From positions 682,001 to 746,000 of the forward strand of contig NZ_JBAIYU010000010.1 of assembly GCF_036763085.1 (NCBI RefSeq): 64,000 nucleotides of DNA, written 5' to 3'. Positions 1 through 7,371 of the stretch are shown here, piece by piece. Positions within the stretch are counted from its first letter, which is position 1. Each line of letters begins with the position of its first letter. Both the position numbers and the translations under genes were made by a program. Source of the stretch: JBAIYU01 sp036763085 (GTDB lineage Bacteria; Bacillota; Negativicutes; DSM-1736; Dendrosporobacteraceae). The notes beneath the pieces are model-generated. The model was not told where the DNA came from. It did not search any database and worked only from the letters and a program-made list of their open reading frames with translations.

Positions 1-70
1 AGAACTCTAGGAGGTTTCGACTTTTTTTTACAATTTCCTCTTTTTTGTTGCAGATAATGCTAACGAAAGG

Positions 71-883
71 TTACTTATTTAAAACTTCATTCATACTGCC
101 AGTCCGATAACCTTGCAAGTCCAATACTACAAAAGTAAAACCTAGCTTTTTCAACTCAGAGGTTATTGCTGCTGCAGTATTAGGCTGTGCTAAAACAGGG
201 ATATCCTGGGACGATACTTCAATTCGTGCCATGTTGCCATGATGCCTCACTCTAATCTGATTTGAACAAAACTTACGAACAAAAGCTTCGGCAAATTCAA
301 CTTGCTTTAATCGCTCAGCCGTTACAGGCAAACCGTAAACAATTCTTGAGGACAGACAAGCGGCGCTAGGTTTATCCCAAGTCGGAAGACCCCATTGCTG
401 AGATATCTCCCTGATTTCGGCTTTGGTAAGACCTGCTTCAAGAAGAGGGCTCCTAACACCTGCCATTTCTTCTACGGCCTGTAATCCTGGACGATAATCA
501 GAGGTATCATCTGCGTTTGAACCCTCTAATACCCATTCATAGCCTTGCGCCTTACCCCATACAGCAATTGCTCCTAACCGCTGTTTTTTGCAGTAGTAAC
601 AGCGTTTTGCATCATTAGCTACGAAGTCAGTACTTTCTAATTCACTTATATTGAGCAGCTGATGCTTAATCCCAATATTATCCGCAAATTCTATAGCTTC
701 ACTGCGTTCACTTTCAGGCAGAGTTTCAGAGCAAGCAGTGACGGCAATAGCTTTATCGCCAACAGCTCTAGCAGCTGCTGCAGCCAGAAATGTACTGTCA
801 ACCCCGCCGGAAAAAGCTACAACAACACTGCCGCACTCTTTTATCAATTCAAGAAGTTTAGTAATTTTAGTATCTAGACTCAT
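71..883 (-). CDS. larE: LarE-type ATP-dependent sulfur transferase (nickel-pincer cofactor synthesis)
   Basis: PP-loop ATP pyrophosphatase of the LarE family, about 270 aa. In the known pathway LarE adenylates and then sulfurates the nicotinate-derived precursor of the nickel-pincer nucleotide used by lactate racemase and other LarA-like enzymes. Visible: the PP-loop SGGVDS at residues 25-30, and Cys176 in PSAACLSSR, the position of the sacrificial cysteine in the Lactobacillus enzyme. It also has Cys95 and Cys98 (CYYC), so three cysteines could hold a [4Fe-4S] cluster as in the cluster-type LarE proteins; that reading is inference. The start at 883 follows AGGAGG by about six bases; an upstream in-frame start at 913 has no such site. 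larB and larC are not in the window, so it is an orphan here. It is transcribed away from the RNA element at 926-1114. Confidence 0.9.
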   Translation of the reverse strand: MSLDTKITKLLELIKECGSVVVAFSGGVDSTFLAAAAARAVGDKAIAVTACSETLPESERSEAIEFADNIGIKHQLLNISELESTDFVANDAKRCYYCKKQRLGAIAVWGKAQGYEWVLEGSNADDTSDYRPGLQAVEEMAGVRSPLLEAGLTKAEIREISQQWGLPTWDKPSAACLSSRIVYGLPVTAERLKQVEFAEAFVRKFCSNQIRVRHHGNMARIEVSSQDIPVLAQPNTAAAITSELKKLGFTFVVLDLQGYRTGSMNEVLNK

Positions 884-925
884 TTTTTCCTCCTGATTAA
901 TCCGAACCTTCACATTTTTTTGTAA

Positions 926-1114
926 GACTTGATTCAGATGGAGTTGCCTGTGCCCCTCGGGTATACCTCCCTGAATCTTAGTCGCTCTTATCCAGAGACT
1001 TAGCCGCTCGCCTGTGCCATTTGGGTAAAAGCGGATTAGTCATCGGATAAATTTAAAATTCGCCTCCAATAGGCAAACCACCTTCTTGTAGGTAAATTTC
1101 CTACAAGTTTTTTT
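926..1114 (+). ncRNA. Tandem-hairpin RNA element, copy 1, with terminator
   Basis: Two consecutive stem-loops followed by an intrinsic terminator. Hairpin 1 (926-983) closes with GACTTGATTCAG against CTGAATCTTAGTC. Hairpin 2 (988-1050) closes with TTATCC/GGATAA, GACT/AGTC and CCGC/GCGG. Both apical parts carry a similar GCCTGTGCC...GGGTA motif that folds into a small inner stem. The same arrangement, with long identical blocks such as CTGAATCTTAGTCGCTCT and extra paired changes, occurs on the minus strand at 3833-3990 in the leader of the AsrC-like gene. Strand is chosen from that homology and from the terminator at 1085-1114. No gene follows on the plus strand and no clear promoter is seen, so it could be a small RNA, an orphan riboswitch-like element, or (on the other strand) part of the larE leader. 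I cannot match it to a known RNA class. Confidence 0.5.
1085..1114 (+). terminator. Intrinsic terminator closing the RNA element
   Basis: Eight-base perfect arms CTTGTAGG/CCTACAAG with a seven-base loop, followed by seven T on the plus strand. The minus strand has no T run, which fixes the direction. Confidence 0.8.
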
Positions 1115-1124
1115 GTCTTCTAAA

Positions 1125-1160
1125 AAAATAAAAACTAAGGATATTACTCCTTAGTTTTTA
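1125..1160 (-). terminator. Terminator of the O-acetylhomoserine sulfhydrylase gene
   Basis: Perfect arms AAAAACTAAGG/CCTTAGTTTTT around an eight-base loop, followed on the minus strand by a further T-rich run. It may work in both directions, since A and T runs flank both sides. Confidence 0.8.
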
Positions 1161-1164
1161 TTTT

Positions 1165-2451
1165 CTATTTTGCGGCTGCTAATGCTTGCTCAAGGTCGGC
1201 AATTATATCTGCACTATCCTCTATGCCAACTGAAAGGCGAATCATATCATCAGGCACACCAGCTTTTGTACGTTGCTCAGAAGTAAGCTGCGAATGGGTA
1301 GTGCTGGCTGGGTGAATAACGAGTGACTTTGCGTCACCGACATTAGCCAGCAATGAAAACAGTTTCAAAGAATCGATAAACTTCTTGCCAGCTTCAAGTC
1401 CGCCTTTGATTCCGAAGGTTAAGATAGCCCCCGCTCCTTTAGGCAGATATTTTTTAGCAAAATTATTATTAGGATCGGTTTCAAGACTAGGGTAATTGAC
1501 CCAGCCAACTTGCTCATGGCTTGCTAAAAATTTAGCTACGGCAAGTGTATTCTGACAATGTCTTTCCATACGCAAATGTAAGGTTTCTAGTCCCTGCAAT
1601 AACTGAAAACTATTGAACGGGCTTATCGTTGCTCCTAAGTCACGCAATATTTGAATACGCAAGCGAATAATATACGCGAGTTCTCCTAAAGCAGTTGTAT
1701 AGCTAAGGCCATGATAGCTTGGATCTTCATCGCTTAATAAAGGAAACTTCCCATTCGCCCAGTTAAACTTGCCACTATCAACAACTACGCCACCCATCGA
1801 TGTTCCATGCCCGCCAATAAACTTAGTTGCTGAGTGAACAACTATATCCGCTCCGTGCTCAAATGGACGGCAGAGATATGGCGTTGCTAAGGTATTATCG
1901 ATGATAAGCGGAATTCCGCTTTCATGAGCTACATTAGCCACTGCAGTAATATCTAGAATATCAATTTTAGGGTTGCCGATGGTTTCAGCATAAACAGCTT
2001 TAGTCTTTTCAGTAATCGCCTTACGGAAATTCTCTGGATCGCTCGGATCTACAAGTGTTACTTTTATCCCAAGACGAGGCAGAGTATAAGTAAACATATT
2101 ATATGTACCGCCATACAATGACGCGGAGCTGACTATTTCATCACCTGCTTGAGCAATATTTAAGATAGCGGCACTTATAGCAGCATGTCCTGAAGCAAAG
2201 GCCAGTGCGCCGACTCCGCCTTCCAACGCTGTTATCCTTTTCTCAAAAACATCGCTTGTTGGATTCATAATACGCGTATAGATGTTACCCGATTCTTTTA
2301 GCGAAAAGAGATTAGCGCCATGCTCGCTGTCCCGAAAGTTATATGATGTGGTTTGATAGATTGGTACTGCTCGTGAACCGGTCGTTGGATCAGGCTCCTG
2401 TCCAGCGTGAACAGCAAGGGACGCAAAATTAAGTTTTTCAGGTAAAGCCAT
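1165..2451 (-). CDS. O-acetylhomoserine sulfhydrylase (homocysteine synthase)
   Basis: PLP-dependent Cys/Met-metabolism enzyme of about 428 aa, the usual length of the MetY type. It joins sulfide (or methanethiol) to O-acetylhomoserine, giving homocysteine (or methionine) in the cytosol. Visible: the family N-terminus with the Y-R-x-x-N-P segment (YTRIMNPT), the GHAAISAA block, and the PLP lysine in HSATKFIGGHGTSMGG. The start at 2451 has GAGAGG about nine bases upstream; the longer frame begins with unrelated residues. It lies just downstream of the siroheme reductase gene on the same strand but has its own promoter (2564-2592) and a leader attenuator (2486-2547) almost identical to that of the reductase, so the two are probably co-regulated by sulfur status (inference). 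Confidence 0.92.
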   Translation of the reverse strand: MALPEKLNFASLAVHAGQEPDPTTGSRAVPIYQTTSYNFRDSEHGANLFSLKESGNIYTRIMNPTSDVFEKRITALEGGVGALAFASGHAAISAAILNIAQAGDEIVSSASLYGGTYNMFTYTLPRLGIKVTLVDPSDPENFRKAITEKTKAVYAETIGNPKIDILDITAVANVAHESGIPLIIDNTLATPYLCRPFEHGADIVVHSATKFIGGHGTSMGGVVVDSGKFNWANGKFPLLSDEDPSYHGLSYTTALGELAYIIRLRIQILRDLGATISPFNSFQLLQGLETLHLRMERHCQNTLAVAKFLASHEQVGWVNYPSLETDPNNNFAKKYLPKGAGAILTFGIKGGLEAGKKFIDSLKLFSLLANVGDAKSLVIHPASTTHSQLTSEQRTKAGVPDDMIRLSVGIEDSADIIADLEQALAAAK

Positions 2452-2485
2452 GTCAATACACCTCTCTAATTTTAAATAGTAGTAC

Positions 2486-2547
2486 AAAAAAGGCCAAGAA
2501 AAACCCCTATTTAGGATATTCTCAGCCTTCAGTTTTTCTGATCAGCT
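2486..2547 (-). promoter_or_regulatory. Leader attenuator (terminator-like), sulfur gene copy A
   Basis: On the minus strand the leader reads AGCTGATCAGAAAAACTGAA, then AAGGCTGAGAA pairing over eleven positions (two G-U) with TTCTTGGCCTT, followed by a T run: an intrinsic terminator inside the 5' UTR. The first 22 bases are identical to the leader of the AsrC-like gene (3768-3825), while the inner loop differs, so the fold rather than the loop is conserved. CTGATCAG and CAGAAAAACTG can form competing hairpins. The trigger is unknown; I do not recognise a riboswitch class. Confidence 0.6.
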
Positions 2548-2563
2548 ATCTGCGATTGTTACA

Positions 2564-2592
2564 ATTAAAACACTTATTTAATATTATGTCAA
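2564..2592 (-). promoter_or_regulatory. Sigma-A type promoter of the sulfhydrylase gene
   Basis: TTGACA, a 17-base spacer and TTTAAT on the minus strand. Transcription would start just before the attenuator at 2547, giving a leader of roughly 100 bases. Confidence 0.6.
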
Positions 2593-2748
2593 TAATAAAT
2601 TACTATTTGCACAATTAAACAGCACTGAAGTATCCACCCAGTAGACTAAAATTCAAGGAAACCAAAGTTAAAAGAGAACCATCTACTTACACAAACCTCT
2701 ACCTGCAAGGCCGATATTATACTGAGCATCTTTATGATAGCAAGAATT

Positions 2749-2773
2749 AACGACACCACTTAGTGGTGTCGTT
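2749..2773. terminator. Short hairpin after the AsrC-like gene
   Basis: AACGACACCACT and AGTGGTGTCGTT are inverted around a single base. It sits right behind the reductase stop codon. The T run is better on the plus strand, so termination on the minus strand would be weak; part of the transcription could read into the sulfhydrylase gene. Confidence 0.5.
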
Positions 2774-2777
2774 TTAA

Positions 2778-3689
2778 TTAAACTGCTTTAGTGTTTTTCT
2801 GCTCAAACTTAGCAAGACGTGCGATAATTTCTTCATCACTGTCTAGTTTCTCTTCAACTTTAGCCTTTAGTTGAGCAATACCATATTTTTCTACTACTAA
2901 ATTTAGGCGCTCGCCCTTGCCAGCTAAATCCTTATAGGCTTCTAATAACGCATCAAGATAAGGGAAGATGTTTTTTTCTGATACATATTTCGCGACTAGT
3001 TGGCCTTCATAAGAATAACGGCCGCCTTTCCCGCCCACATAAACATGATAACCCTTTCGCCCCTCAGTAAGAGCTTTCTTGGGACAAAGTTTAATACAAA
3101 CACCACAAGCTAAACATTTCGAGTAATCAATTGTAAGTTCTGTATCAATAGCCATAGCTCTAGCCGGACAACGCTTTACACATGCTCCACATTTAACGCA
3201 TGCGTCTTGAGCAATTATTGGCTCGATTACCCCTTTAAAACCAACGTCATGCGCTTCAGGCTTTGTACAGGAGTTCGGACAACCACTCACTGCAAATTTA
3301 GTCTTTGCAGGCAGATCACGGCCAACAAAATCGTCATCCAATTTTTCAGCTAATGCACGGGCATTAAGCAGTCCATATGGACACGTATCAGTAGCAGGGC
3401 AGGCAACGACTGGACGAACACGCGGGCCACATACAGCTGGCAATAGTCCTGCGTCGATAATCGCTTGATGTGCTTGTTCAAAATCAGCTTCTTTTACTCC
3501 AGGGATCTCAACACCCTGTCGATTAGTTACATGAACTTGACCTTTTCCGTATTGTTCAGCCAATTCTGCAACTCGGCGCATTTGTTCAGAAGTCATATTT
3601 CCCGCTTTGTTTCTAATCCGCATAATTAACAATCCTTTTTGAGCTTGCGGAATAAAACCATGTTTTTTGTAATCGGGTTTTACTGCCAT
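2778..3689 (-). CDS. AsrC-like siroheme/4Fe-4S sulfite (or nitrite) reductase with ferredoxin insert
   Basis: About 303 aa. Visible: C97-x5-C103 (CPATDTC) and C137-x3-C141 (CPNSC), the signature that binds the coupled siroheme and [4Fe-4S] centre, followed by two ferredoxin motifs (CVKCGACVKRCP and CLACGVCIKLCP). This layout matches the anaerobic sulfite reductase subunit C and related small siroheme reductases. Such enzymes reduce sulfite to sulfide with six electrons; a nitrite-reducing role cannot be excluded. No AsrA/AsrB partners are present, so the electron donor would be a ferredoxin or another protein. The ATG at 3689 lies ten bases after GGAAGG; the TTG at 3698 is too close. The neighbouring sulfhydrylase would consume the sulfide, which supports an assimilatory role. 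Confidence 0.8.
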   Translation of the reverse strand: MAVKPDYKKHGFIPQAQKGLLIMRIRNKAGNMTSEQMRRVAELAEQYGKGQVHVTNRQGVEIPGVKEADFEQAHQAIIDAGLLPAVCGPRVRPVVACPATDTCPYGLLNARALAEKLDDDFVGRDLPAKTKFAVSGCPNSCTKPEAHDVGFKGVIEPIIAQDACVKCGACVKRCPARAMAIDTELTIDYSKCLACGVCIKLCPKKALTEGRKGYHVYVGGKGGRYSYEGQLVAKYVSEKNIFPYLDALLEAYKDLAGKGERLNLVVEKYGIAQLKAKVEEKLDSDEEIIARLAKFEQKNTKAV

Positions 3690-3767
3690 TGTAACCAATC
3701 CTTCCCTAAATTTAAATTAAAATTTATCCTACAAATAAGGAAACTATCTTACATAAGATTAAAAAAC

Positions 3768-3825
3768 AAAAAAAGGCCAAGTTTTCTCTACAGAAACTCT
3801 CATCCTTCAGTTTTTCTGATCAGCT
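3768..3825 (-). promoter_or_regulatory. Leader attenuator, sulfur gene copy B
   Basis: Same design as 2486-2547: the identical block AGCTGATCAGAAAAACTGAA, then AAGG paired with CCTT and an inner AGTTTCT/AGAAAACT stem, ending in a seven-T run. It lies between the tandem-hairpin element and the start codon of the AsrC-like gene. The terminator position suggests transcription attenuation, with the upstream element as possible sensor. Confidence 0.6.
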
Positions 3826-3832
3826 AAACTAT

Positions 3833-3990
3833 TTATCCAATGACTAACCCGCTCTATACCCAAAGGGCACAGGCTACTCCCCGCTTCTTCAAGCGATGAG
3901 CCAAAGTGCGGCAAAGTCCCTGGATAAGAGCGACTAAGATTCAGCTGGAATTATACCCGAAGGGTATAGGTAACCCATCTGACTCAAGTC
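3833..3990 (-). ncRNA. Tandem-hairpin leader element, copy 2
   Basis: Homologous to the plus-strand element at 926-1050. Hairpin 1 (3932-3990) closes with GACTTGAGTCAG/CTGAATCTTAGTC and has an inner TATACCC-TTC-GGGTATA stem. Hairpin 2 (3833-3927) closes with TTATCC/GGATAA and GACT/AGTC, and is enlarged by an extra inner arm. Compensating or G-U-preserving changes between the copies (TATACCC/GGGTATA against TGTGCCC/GGGTATA) argue for a conserved RNA fold. Here it begins right at the predicted transcription start (promoter 4008-4037) and is followed by the attenuator and the reductase gene, which is the organisation of a riboswitch. Confidence 0.55.
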
Positions 3991-4007
3991 TTACTATATC
4001 TTAGTAA

Positions 4008-4037
4008 ATAATATTCCTTTAGCGTCCTCTTTGTCAA
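4008..4037 (-). promoter_or_regulatory. Promoter of the AsrC-like gene
   Basis: TTGACA, 18-base spacer, TATTAT on the minus strand. The start would fall near 4000, so the mRNA leader is about 310 bases and holds the tandem-hairpin element and attenuator. Confidence 0.6.
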
Positions 4038-4101
4038 CAACTATATTTAGGGTGAAATAGCAAAAATAATTAAAACAAATATTTATAAGCGGGCAAATTT
4101 A

Positions 4102-4269
4102 CTAAGCTCCCGCGGAGACGGAGGCCTCACAATAAGCAAACCACTTTTTGCAGTCAGGGCAGCGGCACTGCGCTCGGCTTATTGCCCAAGCTACTAGCTT
4201 GCCGCAAATTGGGCATTTATATGGCACCAGTACAGGTGTCCTTATTTCCTCTTCAACCATGTCTGTCAT
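4102..4269 (-). CDS. Small zinc-ribbon protein (55 aa, Com-like)
   Basis: A 55-residue frame with a strong AAAAGGAG ribosome site just before its ATG. It carries C19-x2-C22 (CPICGKLVAW), C35-x-C37 and C40 (CRCPDC), and a final Cys47. This resembles the Com family of small zinc-binding regulators found near phage genes and elsewhere. No partner gene is evident: the ABC transporter gene upstream on the same strand ends 106 bases before it. The function is unknown; a nucleic-acid or protein-binding zinc ribbon is the likely fold. Confidence 0.6.
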   Translation of the reverse strand: MTDMVEEEIRTPVLVPYKCPICGKLVAWAISRAQCRCPDCKKWFAYCEASVSAGA

Positions 4270-4375
4270 ACTCCTTTTACCGCTCTAATTTTTCCTATAT
4301 CTTCCATATGCATTATTTGCATTCCTGCTTTTTTTCAACTATTTTTTCTAAGGTTTTATGACAGCATCCTACAAA

Positions 4376-6097
4376 TCATAGATTTAATAAATTCCACTTG
4401 CCAGTCCCGTCTAAACTAAGTTTCATCTTGTGGTAGCTGGTAAGAGTATTCCTATGACCAATACTAATAACTGAAGAATCCCTTAACTCATTTTTAATAT
4501 GTTTGTAGAGCAATCGTTCAGTAGTTTCATCAAGTGCCGAAGTCGCCTCATCTAAGAACAGCCACTTAGGTTTTTGCAGCATTGCCCTGGCAAAAGCTAT
4601 TCGCTGTTGCTCGCCTAGTGATAAAACATGTGACCAATTATCAACAACATCAAGTTTACCAATAAAATCATTTAATCGGCACATGTTCATAACTTCCTTA
4701 ATTTTATCATCTGATACAACTCCTAGACTTCCAGGATAAAGCAACACATCTCTAAGAGTTCCCAGCGGTAAATAAGACTTTTGAGGTAAGAAAAGCATAT
4801 TATGCCCTTCTGGTATATGAATACTTCCCTGCCCAAATGGCCATATTCCAGCCATTGTACGCATTAATGTGCTTTTTCCACATCCTGAAGGTCCTGTTAT
4901 TAGTAAAGAATCCCCTGCTGCCAATTTTAGATCAAGTTTATCTAACAGTCGTTGACCATTCGGTAAACCAACCCCCAGCCCGACAACCGAAAAAGTCGGA
5001 TTAAGAGTTCCTTGTACTGAGATTGTTTCTTGCTCGGCCATACTGCGTACTCTATCAATGTTATCCACAAAACCAAGCAAACGATTAATAACAGCCTGCC
5101 ATTCCGCTAATATTGTATAACTTTCAACAAAGAAAGATAAAGCGTCTTGAACACGCCCAAATGCCGATGAGGTTTGAATGAGCCCTCCGAGCTGTATCTG
5201 CCCGCTGAAATAGCGTGGCGCAGCAACTAAAATTGGAAATATAATAGCAATTTGTGAATAGCCAGATGTAAACCATGTTAGCTTTTTTTGCCTAAGCATA
5301 ACTTCCCTAAAATTTTCGAAAACTCGCTTAAAGCGATTATTAAAGTTTTCTTCCTCCTGACGTTCGCCGCCATAGAAAGCAATACTTTCACTGTTTTCGC
5401 GCAATCTTACAAGACTAAAACGAAAATCTGCTTCATACCGCTGCTGGTTGTAATTAAGCCCGATAAGCGGTCGGCCTATTTTTGCAGTAAGCCAAGTACC
5501 AATTAGCGAATATACAATTGCTACCCACACCATATAGCCTGGAATAGTAATTTGTAATGATCCCAGAGGAACGGTAAAAGAACCTGATAGCTTCCAGAGA
5601 ATAAAGATAAACGAGACAAGGGTTACTGTTGCTTTTAAAAGTCCAAGGGATAGCCTTAACGTCAGTGTTACAAACAGCCTAAGGTCCTCACTAATACGTT
5701 GATCAGGATTGTCTGTAGCGTTATCCAGAAGCTGCATACGATAATAGGTCCGATTTTTGAGCCAATTGTTAAGATACTGCCCAGTCAGCCAACGCCGCCA
5801 CCTAATTTCGAGCATTTGCTGTAAATATAGCTCGTACACTGCAACAACGATAAATATCGCTGCTAATATCGAAAACTCACCCAGTAGACTAAAAAAGCCA
5901 TCCTTATCATAATTCTGCAGCGAATTATAGAAACGGTTGTTCCACTCATTGAGTAAAACCAGTATGTAAACATGCCCTAAATTTAGTGTTACAATTACCG
6001 CAAGCAGCATTCTAGCCCGCCACTTTTCATCCGAATTCCAATATGTCTTTGTTAAATTCCAGGTTTCTCTGAAAAAGCTACGACTAAATGTCTGCAT
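4376..6097 (-). CDS. ABC transporter with fused membrane and ATPase domains, SbmA/BacA-like
   Basis: About 573 aa: an N-terminal membrane domain with about six helices (residues about 25-320) and a C-terminal ATPase. Visible: Walker A GPSGCGKST, signature LSLGEQQR, Walker B WLFLDEATSALDE and switch His in SIGHR. The order and the early motif LNEWNNRFYNSLQNYD are typical of the YddA/SbmA/BacA-like group (related to eukaryotic ABCD transporters), whose members move peptides or long-chain fatty acyl or cobalamin-type cargo. The substrate here is unknown. The start is supported by GAGGAG eight bases upstream. It stands alone, with no binding protein nearby. Confidence 0.85.
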   Translation of the reverse strand: MQTFSRSFFRETWNLTKTYWNSDEKWRARMLLAVIVTLNLGHVYILVLLNEWNNRFYNSLQNYDKDGFFSLLGEFSILAAIFIVVAVYELYLQQMLEIRWRRWLTGQYLNNWLKNRTYYRMQLLDNATDNPDQRISEDLRLFVTLTLRLSLGLLKATVTLVSFIFILWKLSGSFTVPLGSLQITIPGYMVWVAIVYSLIGTWLTAKIGRPLIGLNYNQQRYEADFRFSLVRLRENSESIAFYGGERQEEENFNNRFKRVFENFREVMLRQKKLTWFTSGYSQIAIIFPILVAAPRYFSGQIQLGGLIQTSSAFGRVQDALSFFVESYTILAEWQAVINRLLGFVDNIDRVRSMAEQETISVQGTLNPTFSVVGLGVGLPNGQRLLDKLDLKLAAGDSLLITGPSGCGKSTLMRTMAGIWPFGQGSIHIPEGHNMLFLPQKSYLPLGTLRDVLLYPGSLGVVSDDKIKEVMNMCRLNDFIGKLDVVDNWSHVLSLGEQQRIAFARAMLQKPKWLFLDEATSALDETTERLLYKHIKNELRDSSVISIGHRNTLTSYHKMKLSLDGTGKWNLLNL

Positions 6098-6332
6098 AAA
6101 TAATACTCCTCAATTAAAAATTCGGACTGCATAAAGATTAGTTTGATGATTCGATGCCTTTCCAATAAATCCTGCTAAAAGGTATTATTGGAAATTATGA
6201 GGACAGCCCGTATATACCATATATATGAATTAAAATTCGGAGTATTCCACTTTTGAACATAGCAAAAGAAACTACGACAAGCATCAATTTAAGCTACGAT
6301 TATCTTGGTTTTTAAATTTCTTTAGTAGACGA

Positions 6333-6361
6333 AAAGCTCACAGACAAATGCTGTGAGCTTT
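6333..6361 (-). terminator. Terminator after galE
   Basis: AAAGCTCACAG/CTGTGAGCTTT, eleven-base perfect arms around a seven-base loop. On the minus strand it follows the galE stop codon within a few bases. Confidence 0.7.
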
Positions 6362-6366
6362 CTAAC

Positions 6367-7350
6367 TTAATTAAAACCTTCAGGATTATTTTGATGCCAT
6401 TGCCATGCAGTTTTAATAATACTTTTTATATCCTGATATTCCGGCTTCCAGCCTAGTTCAGCTTTAATTTTTTCCGAACTGGCTACCAATACTGCCGGAT
6501 CTCCCGCCCTTCTTGATGCTATATCCTTCCGTATACTTTGGCCAGTTACAGCCTCGGCAGCTTCGATAACTTGTTTAACTGAGAAGCCGCTGCCATTTCC
6601 CAAGTTATAAACCGAAGAAGACTTTCCGTTATAAAGTGCCTGCAGAGCTAGTACATGAGCCTGAGCTAAGTCATTTACGTGAATATAGTCTCTTATACAA
6701 GTTCCGTCTTGCGTAGGATAATCATCGCCGAATATTTTAATGCTTTCCCTTTTACCTAAACAAGCTTGCAGTATAAGTGGAATAAGGTGCGTCTCAGGAT
6801 GATGATCTTCACCGATATCAGCCTGCGGGTCAGCGCCACAGGCATTGAAATAACGCAGCGCGATGTAGTTAAGCCCATGAGCCAAGGAATAATCAGCCAT
6901 AGCATTTTCCATTATAAGCTTTGTTCGTCCATATACATTAGTAGGATTTTTTGCTGCAGCTTCAGTTATCGGTACACATTCCGGCTCGCCATAGACAGCC
7001 GCCGTCGATGAAAATACTAGCTTATTTACTCCGCTTTCAAGCATTACTTCTAGTAAATTAAGCGTACCTTGAACATTGTTTTGGTAATAAGCTCTGGGAT
7101 TTTGCATTGACTCACCTACTAAACTAAAGGCAGCAAAATGCACAACAGAATCAATATTATTCTTTTTAATAGTCTCCGCTAATAATTGACTATCAAAAAG
7201 ATCCCCTTGTACAAAATAGTTTGCATTAACCGCTTGCTGATGCCCCTTTGATAGGTTATCGTAAACAACTACTTTCTCAGCCGCTTTTTCCAACATCCTT
7301 ACTGTGTGGGATCCAATATAGCCAGCCCCACCCGTAACAAGAATTCGCAT
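6367..7350 (-). CDS. galE: UDP-glucose 4-epimerase
   Basis: Extended short-chain dehydrogenase of 327 aa that interconverts UDP-glucose and UDP-galactose with bound NAD+. Visible: the Rossmann motif GGAGYIGS at residues 7-14, the STAAVYG segment and the catalytic Tyr-x3-Lys in VYGRTK. The length is normal. GGAGGG precedes the ATG. It starts 21 bases after hypE on the same strand and so may be co-transcribed with the hyp genes, although its task (sugar nucleotides for envelope polysaccharide or LPS) is unrelated. Confidence 0.92.
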   Translation of the reverse strand: MRILVTGGAGYIGSHTVRMLEKAAEKVVVYDNLSKGHQQAVNANYFVQGDLFDSQLLAETIKKNNIDSVVHFAAFSLVGESMQNPRAYYQNNVQGTLNLLEVMLESGVNKLVFSSTAAVYGEPECVPITEAAAKNPTNVYGRTKLIMENAMADYSLAHGLNYIALRYFNACGADPQADIGEDHHPETHLIPLILQACLGKRESIKIFGDDYPTQDGTCIRDYIHVNDLAQAHVLALQALYNGKSSSVYNLGNGSGFSVKQVIEAAEAVTGQSIRKDIASRRAGDPAVLVASSEKIKAELGWKPEYQDIKSIIKTAWQWHQNNPEGFN

Positions 7351-7371
7351 AGCACCCTCCCATAATCATTT

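Noticed and set aside
3833..3990. SAM or TPP riboswitch before the AsrC-like gene
   Set aside because: Neither the S-box core nor the THI-box motifs are present.
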